From positions 1 through 10,491 of the forward strand of contig CAJQQJ010000011.1 of the NCBI GenBank assembly GCA_905480445.1: DNA of 10,491 nt, written 5' to 3'. The notes under the pieces were generated by a model. The model saw only the letters and a program-made list of their open reading frames with translations, did not search any database and was not told where the DNA came from. Shown here one piece after another: positions 7,086 to 10,491 of this stretch. The position numbers and the translations under genes are program-made. The first letter of the stretch is position 1. Every line of letters begins with the position of its first letter. This stretch comes from an uncultured Alphaproteobacteria bacterium (GTDB lineage Bacteria; Pseudomonadota; Alphaproteobacteria; UBA7985; CAJQQZ01).

Positions 7086-7649
7086 ATGAAAAATCCCTAT
7101 TTGGTTCTGTTTGCCCTTTTTGCATTTAGCACCCTTGCTGCTTGTGTCAGTGACGAAGCTGCTAAAGGGAATGGCGCCTCTGTTGAAACTTCGACCTCCA
7201 AATCCCTAAGTCCAGAAACTCGAGCACGATATCTACGATTGTGGAATCAGCCCGGAATTTCTTCGAAGTCTGTCACTTGGCCCAGCGATGGCGCTGGGCA
7301 GTACACTTCCTCAAGCTTGTTCCTTACAGGCTTGAACGCCAAACTACCGGCGTCGATTGCGTCATCCTTCAGTAGCGATCCCATAGTCCGCAAAGTAGTG
7401 GCAGGTGTTTACCAAAAAACGATTCTGAAAGGTATGGATACCGACCTTGGGAAAAAGTACCTTAACACTTCTTTCGGACGTCGTGAATTGAGGTCAACTT
7501 ACCTATTTGAGTTGGCCAAGAAATGCCATGGAGTTGTTCCGAAAGAGCAGAAGCGTGCCTTCTTAGCCTTTTACGAAACAGGCAAGAACGCGCCGGGACG
7601 TTACAAATGTGAAAAGGATAGCCAGTATTCTGAGAAGGCTATGCGCTAA
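7086..7649 (+). CDS. Putative lipoprotein of unknown function
   Basis: This 187-residue protein has a lipoprotein signal peptide (MKNPYLVLFALFAF, then lipobox LAAC) with the lipidated cysteine at residue 20. Val follows it, which does not give an inner-membrane retention signal. The first ~40 mature residues are low-complexity Ser/Thr/Glu-rich and probably a flexible tether. The remainder looks like a compact, mostly helical domain. It carries two cysteines, C147 and C175, that could pair, and conserved-looking aromatic and basic residues (RARYLRLWN at 46-54, FGRRELRSTYLFELAKKC at 130-147). No enzymatic motif is visible. The start is six bases after the preceding lipoprotein gene, without a clear ribosome binding site of its own, which points to translational coupling. 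The function is unknown. Confidence 0.75.
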   Translation: MKNPYLVLFALFAFSTLAACVSDEAAKGNGASVETSTSKSLSPETRARYLRLWNQPGISSKSVTWPSDGAGQYTSSSLFLTGLNAKLPASIASSFSSDPIVRKVVAGVYQKTILKGMDTDLGKKYLNTSFGRRELRSTYLFELAKKCHGVVPKEQKRAFLAFYETGKNAPGRYKCEKDSQYSEKAMR

Positions 7650-7686
7650 GAGAAAACTATAATAAGCTCCAATGGTGATATCATCT

Positions 7687-7693
7687 AAGGGAG
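7687..7693 (+). promoter_or_regulatory. Shine-Dalgarno that favours the GTG 7702 start
   Basis: AAGGGAG lies eight bases before GTG 7702 and is one of the best ribosome binding sites in the window. The in-frame ATG at 7672 has only a weak purine run before it and would add ten residues ahead of the Rossmann strand. This supports GTG 7702 as the true start of the SDR gene. Confidence 0.7.
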
Positions 7694-7701
7694 CCTACAG
7701 A

Positions 7702-8577
7702 GTGAAAGTGTTTGTGACTGGTGGGACAGGAAGTATTGGGCTTCCTGTTGTTCAGAATTTACTTTCTCACGGATACGAAGTCTTAGCGCTGGCGCGGTCT
7801 GAACGTTCTGTTCGCTTACTCAAGAAAGCTGGTGCCGTGGTTATCGACGGGGATCTGAGAAGGCCAAAAGATTGGCTCGCTCAGATTGGCGAAATCGACG
7901 TGATCGTACATTTGGGGCTTGAATTCTCTCCTGAAGACGGCGAAATCGACAAAGGATTTTTGTCCGCCTTGATAGAGTCTCGATCCGGACAAAAACCACT
8001 GCGTTTTATTATGACAGGTGGCTGCTGGATCTATGGAAACACAGGTGATCACAAGGCTCAAGAAGGAGAAGGCTTCGATGAGTCTGAGGCCTGGGATTGG
8101 TGGGCGCAATCCTTAGAACTTGCGAATTCTGCACTGGAGTTAGAAACGATTGTCATTCATCCTGCAATGGTTTGGAGCAAAGACGGTAATTGTTTCGGAA
8201 TGTTGGACGACATTCGATCCGGTGGGCCGGTTCGGGTGCACGAAAACGCGGATCACAGATGGACTTTGGTGAACGACGAAGATCTCTCAGATCTTTATCG
8301 ACTGGTGCTTGAGCAAGGGCAACCTGGCGAAGAATACAACGCCGCCGGAGAGGAAGGCGTTTGCTTAGGCGACCTAGCTCGCGAACTCTGTAAAAATCAC
8401 AACCACCACTCTTGGCTCGATGTTGTCGCTATTGCCGACACTGTAAGAGAGCAGGGTGAATGGGCAGAGGGTTTTGGTCTTGATCAACAAATGTCGAGCG
8501 AGAAAGCACGACGTGAATTAGGATGGAAACCAAAATACTGCGATATCTCAAGCTTCTTCTCGTCAAGACATGAGTAA
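7702..8577 (+). CDS. NAD(P)-dependent epimerase/dehydratase family protein (extended/atypical SDR)
   Basis: This is a Rossmann-fold protein of the extended short-chain dehydrogenase/reductase group. Residue numbers are from GTG 7702, which gives 291 residues. An ATG 30 bases earlier is possible but has a poorer ribosome binding site. The cofactor motif TGGTGSIG is at residues 7-14, straight after the first beta strand, and the acidic end DGD of a later strand is near 49-51. The C terminus has HRWTLVNDEDLSDLYRLVLE at 185-204 and SSEKARRELGWKP at 265-277, both typical of extended SDRs. The active-site region is unusual: where family members have Ser...Tyr-x-x-x-Lys, this protein has GGCWIYG (107-113) followed by AWDWWAQSLELAN (130-142), so no Tyr-x-x-x-Lys is present. 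It may bind the cofactor without classical catalysis or use other residues. Its end overlaps the next gene by eight bases, so the two products probably serve one pathway. The substrate is unknown. Confidence 0.82.
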   Translation: MKVFVTGGTGSIGLPVVQNLLSHGYEVLALARSERSVRLLKKAGAVVIDGDLRRPKDWLAQIGEIDVIVHLGLEFSPEDGEIDKGFLSALIESRSGQKPLRFIMTGGCWIYGNTGDHKAQEGEGFDESEAWDWWAQSLELANSALELETIVIHPAMVWSKDGNCFGMLDDIRSGGPVRVHENADHRWTLVNDEDLSDLYRLVLEQGQPGEEYNAAGEEGVCLGDLARELCKNHNHHSWLDVVAIADTVREQGEWAEGFGLDQQMSSEKARRELGWKPKYCDISSFFSSRHE

Positions 8578-9451
8578 AAGAATCGCGTTCATCGGTTTGG
8601 GTCTGATGGGCACGCCCATGGCCTCCAACTTGGTGGCGGCTGGATATAGAGTTAAAGGATACGATCCAACAGGGGTGTATCCAAAGAATGTAACTCCATG
8701 TGAAAGTACTAGACTTGCCGTTCAAGACGCCGACATGGTCATTCTCATGGTGCCGGACGGAAAGATTGTACGTGACGTATTGCTAGGCGAAGATGGGCCT
8801 GCCCCATTCATAGATGCAAATAGCTTGATTGTCGACATGAGCTCGTCACACCCAACTGGAACGAAAGAACTGGGGACAATCTTGCGAGACAGGGGTTTGG
8901 CTTTCATTGACGCCCCAGTTTCTGGCGGTGTGAAGAAAGCTGAAGCTGGGAACCTGGCGATCATGGTTGGCGGAGATACAGCGAACTTCGAGAGAGTAAA
9001 ACCGATGCTCGAAATACTGGGAGAGCAGATCTTTCATGTCGGTGACTTGGGAGCTGGGCACGCCACTAAAGCGCTGAACAATCTACTTTCAGCCGTTGGT
9101 CTAATCGCCAGTATGGAAGTGGTCGCTGCCGCTCAGAAATCCGGGATAGATCCCCGAAAGTTTTTAGAAGTGATCAACGCCTCTACGGGGCGAAACAACA
9201 CGACCGAAATAAAGATGGAACCTCACGTATTGAACAGAGCTTTCGCTTCGGGTTTTGGCTTGTCACTGATGGTCAAGGACATCACAACTGCAATGGATTA
9301 TGCCCAAAGTTTTGGGATGGATATGTCGGCCTGCAAAGAGGCGGTCAAAATAGCAGTTGAGGCCGACGCGGAACTATCATCTGGGGCTGATCATACTGAG
9401 GTCGCAAAGCTTGTAGAGAACAAAGCTGGTCTAAAGCTTGGAAAGCCTTAA
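8570..9451 (+). CDS. 3-hydroxyisobutyrate dehydrogenase family (beta-hydroxyacid dehydrogenase)
   Basis: This 293-residue protein belongs to the NAD(P)-dependent beta-hydroxyacid dehydrogenases (3-hydroxyisobutyrate, tartronate semialdehyde, and related substrates). The N-terminal Rossmann domain carries GLGLMG at 9-14, next to the first beta strand. The substrate-binding segment DAPVSGG is at 114-120. The catalytic lysine is K167 in GHATKALNN (163-171). The all-helical C-terminal domain contains FGLSLMVKD (229-237), also a family signature. All key residues are present and the length is normal. ATG 8570 lies inside the end of the SDR gene, with no strong ribosome binding site, so translation is probably coupled. 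The stop codon at 9449-9451 overlaps the stop of the convergent gene on the other strand. Which beta-hydroxyacid it uses cannot be told from sequence alone. Confidence 0.88.
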   Translation: MSKRIAFIGLGLMGTPMASNLVAAGYRVKGYDPTGVYPKNVTPCESTRLAVQDADMVILMVPDGKIVRDVLLGEDGPAPFIDANSLIVDMSSSHPTGTKELGTILRDRGLAFIDAPVSGGVKKAEAGNLAIMVGGDTANFERVKPMLEILGEQIFHVGDLGAGHATKALNNLLSAVGLIASMEVVAAAQKSGIDPRKFLEVINASTGRNNTTEIKMEPHVLNRAFASGFGLSLMVKDITTAMDYAQSFGMDMSACKEAVKIAVEADAELSSGADHTEVAKLVENKAGLKLGKP

Positions 9452-10035
9452 GCGCAGAACTTCTTCACTTCCTGCCGTGCTTCTTCTAGCCTTTGAGTTA
9501 AAATTTCTGGGTCTGTTCCGTGGTAGACATCGTAAAGGAATTTGATCGTGACTTCTGGAAAGTTGCAGTAACCAAAAACGCCGACGCGCAGTTGTGTATC
9601 AAAAGCTGTGTCGTAACCACGCTTGGCCAATTGAGCCTTGCTCGCACCTGCGGAGGTTAGTACCAAAACTTTTCGTGGTGTGAGTGGGCTCAGGTCTGGC
9701 TTGGCAGGGTCTAACCAGGCCCAACCATAGGCGATCACGCGATCAATCCAACCTTTGAGGATTGCTGGCATTGACCACCACCAGTAAGGAAAAATGAAAA
9801 CGATCGCATCTGACCATTCAACGCGTTTTTGTTCTTTGATGATTTCTTCTGGCATAGCCTTACCGTCAAACTGAGCGAAGTCTGCTGTCACCATGGCGGG
9901 CTGAAAGCCTTCGGCGTAGAGATCCGCGACTTTAACACTGTGGCCAGCAGCTTCCAATTCTTCGCGTGCTGCGGCCAATACAGAGTGGTTGTAGGATCCT
10001 TTAGTCGGGTGTGCGAAAACGATCAGTACATTCAT
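9448..10035 (-). CDS. NAD(P)H dehydrogenase (quinone), flavodoxin-fold family
   Basis: This 195-residue protein belongs to the NQO1/KefF/MdaB-like flavodoxin_2 family. These enzymes use a flavin to reduce quinones or similar acceptors by two electrons at the expense of NAD(P)H. The flavin-phosphate loop follows the first beta strand (VLIVFAHPTKGSYN, 3-16). The signature PYWWWSMPAILKGWIDRV at 83-100 and TSAG at 127-130 complete the flavin site. The length is normal. Reading leftwards, ATG ends at 10035; GCGGAG (complement of 10044-10049) lies eight bases upstream, inside the end of the preceding oxidoreductase gene. The two genes are only five bases apart and thus form one transcript. It could alternatively be a potassium-efflux regulatory subunit or a general detoxifying reductase; no KefB/KefC-like channel gene is visible here. 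Confidence 0.87.
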   Translation of the reverse strand: MNVLIVFAHPTKGSYNHSVLAAAREELEAAGHSVKVADLYAEGFQPAMVTADFAQFDGKAMPEEIIKEQKRVEWSDAIVFIFPYWWWSMPAILKGWIDRVIAYGWAWLDPAKPDLSPLTPRKVLVLTSAGASKAQLAKRGYDTAFDTQLRVGVFGYCNFPEVTIKFLYDVYHGTDPEILTQRLEEARQEVKKFCA

Positions 10036-10040
10036 CAGGG

Positions 10041-10491
10041 CTACTCCGCTGCCTTCTTTGTTACACCTTGTTCAAACCGCTCGAGCAATGCCGTTCTTAC
10101 AATTTTGGCCTGTTCGATTGAGGCATCTTTAATGTGGCCATACCCGCGAATAGTTTGCGGCAATTGTGCAATCTCGACAGCAGTTGGTAGGTTCTCCACC
10201 GTCAATTTAGAGATCAGAAGGTCGAGACCTTTGTCGTAATTCTCAATAAGTTGGCGTTCCGTCTTTCGCTCTTTTGTGTAGCCAAAGAGATCGAATGCTG
10301 TGCCGCGCAGGCCCTTCATTTTTGCCAGTGTTTTGAACAAAGGCATGACCCATGCTCCATACTCACTCTTTTTGGGCTCACCAGTCGATGGATTTTTCTT
10401 AGCAAAGAGAGGTGGGGCAAGATTGAACTTCAGTTTGTAGTCACCTGAGAATTGACTCTTCAATTGTTCGTGGAAAGCATCTGAGCTGTGT
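10041..10491 (-). CDS. Indolepyruvate:ferredoxin oxidoreductase (fused IorAB type), C-terminal fragment
   Basis: The gene begins right of the window; the frame runs open to the right edge and ends with TAG (complement of 10041-10043). About 149 residues are visible. They match the C-terminal end of the large fused indolepyruvate/2-oxoacid:ferredoxin oxidoreductases of proteobacteria. The hallmarks, in order, are GDYKLKFNLAPPLFA, a Trp-containing stretch (EYGAWVMPLF), KGLRGTAFDLFGYTKERK, and LPQTIRGYGHIKDASIEQAK. In that family the enzyme converts aryl-pyruvates, made by transamination of aromatic amino acids, to aryl-acetyl-CoA while reducing ferredoxin. The thiamine diphosphate and iron-sulfur regions lie outside the window. 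A TTG at 10463 is not the start, because coding continues upstream of it (HSSDAFHEQ). The quinone reductase follows five bases after the stop. Confidence 0.85.
   Translation of the reverse strand, partial: HSSDAFHEQLKSQFSGDYKLKFNLAPPLFAKKNPSTGEPKKSEYGAWVMPLFKTLAKMKGLRGTAFDLFGYTKERKTERQLIENYDKGLDLLISKLTVENLPTAVEIAQLPQTIRGYGHIKDASIEQAKIVRTALLERFEQGVTKKAAE

Noticed and set aside
7672..7701. ATG 7672 as start of the SDR gene
   Set aside because: GTG 7702 has a far better ribosome binding site (AAGGGAG, eight bases away) and puts the Rossmann strand at the very N terminus, as is usual in the family.
9829..10239. Open frame of 136 codons on the + strand
   Set aside because: It runs antisense across the start of the quinone reductase and the end of the IOR gene, both of which have clear family signatures on the - strand.

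Overview
The window looks like a piece of chromosome from a free-living, probably marine, alphaproteobacterium. The evidence is the gene families themselves: a TRAP transporter, a dimethylglycine/sarcosine dehydrogenase-type flavoprotein with a folate domain, a fused indolepyruvate:ferredoxin oxidoreductase, and a base composition near 50% GC by eye. Genus or order cannot be assigned from this sequence. There are no RNA genes, CRISPR arrays, insertion sequences, phage genes or attachment sites that I can see, and no gene-free stretch longer than about 135 bases.

Layout. Positions 2-4050 hold a tripartite TRAP uptake system. It consists of the end of the substrate-binding protein gene, a strong hairpin terminator, an unusually long small permease (DctQ-type), an unusually long large permease (DctM-type) with about 330 extra residues at its C terminus, and a second hairpin terminator. 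Positions 4112-6532 hold an 806-residue FAD/folate dehydrogenase of the dimethylglycine/sarcosine dehydrogenase family. Positions 6633-7649 hold two small, closely spaced lipoproteins of unknown function. Positions 7702-9451 hold an extended-SDR protein with an atypical active site; its end overlaps by 8 bases a 3-hydroxyisobutyrate dehydrogenase-family protein. All of these are on the + strand. From 9448 to the right edge the genes are on the - strand: a flavodoxin-fold NAD(P)H quinone reductase, preceded in its transcript by the C-terminal end of an indolepyruvate:ferredoxin oxidoreductase.

How the genes work together. The TRAP genes form one transport unit: the binding protein captures an organic anion in the periplasm, and the two membrane subunits import it with sodium or proton gradients. 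The hairpin after the binding-protein gene, together with its uniform CGT arginine codons, fits the common design in which the binding protein is made in excess. The dehydrogenase follows a terminator and is probably a separate unit; any link between the transporter's substrate and N-methylated glycines is only positional. The SDR/beta-hydroxyacid dehydrogenase pair is probably co-translated, as is the IOR/quinone reductase pair.

The most unusual features are the extended TRAP permeases, especially the large-permease extension. It contains a near-perfect heptad coiled coil and only two cysteines, one near each end. I see no defence system, mobile element or clearly new multi-gene system.
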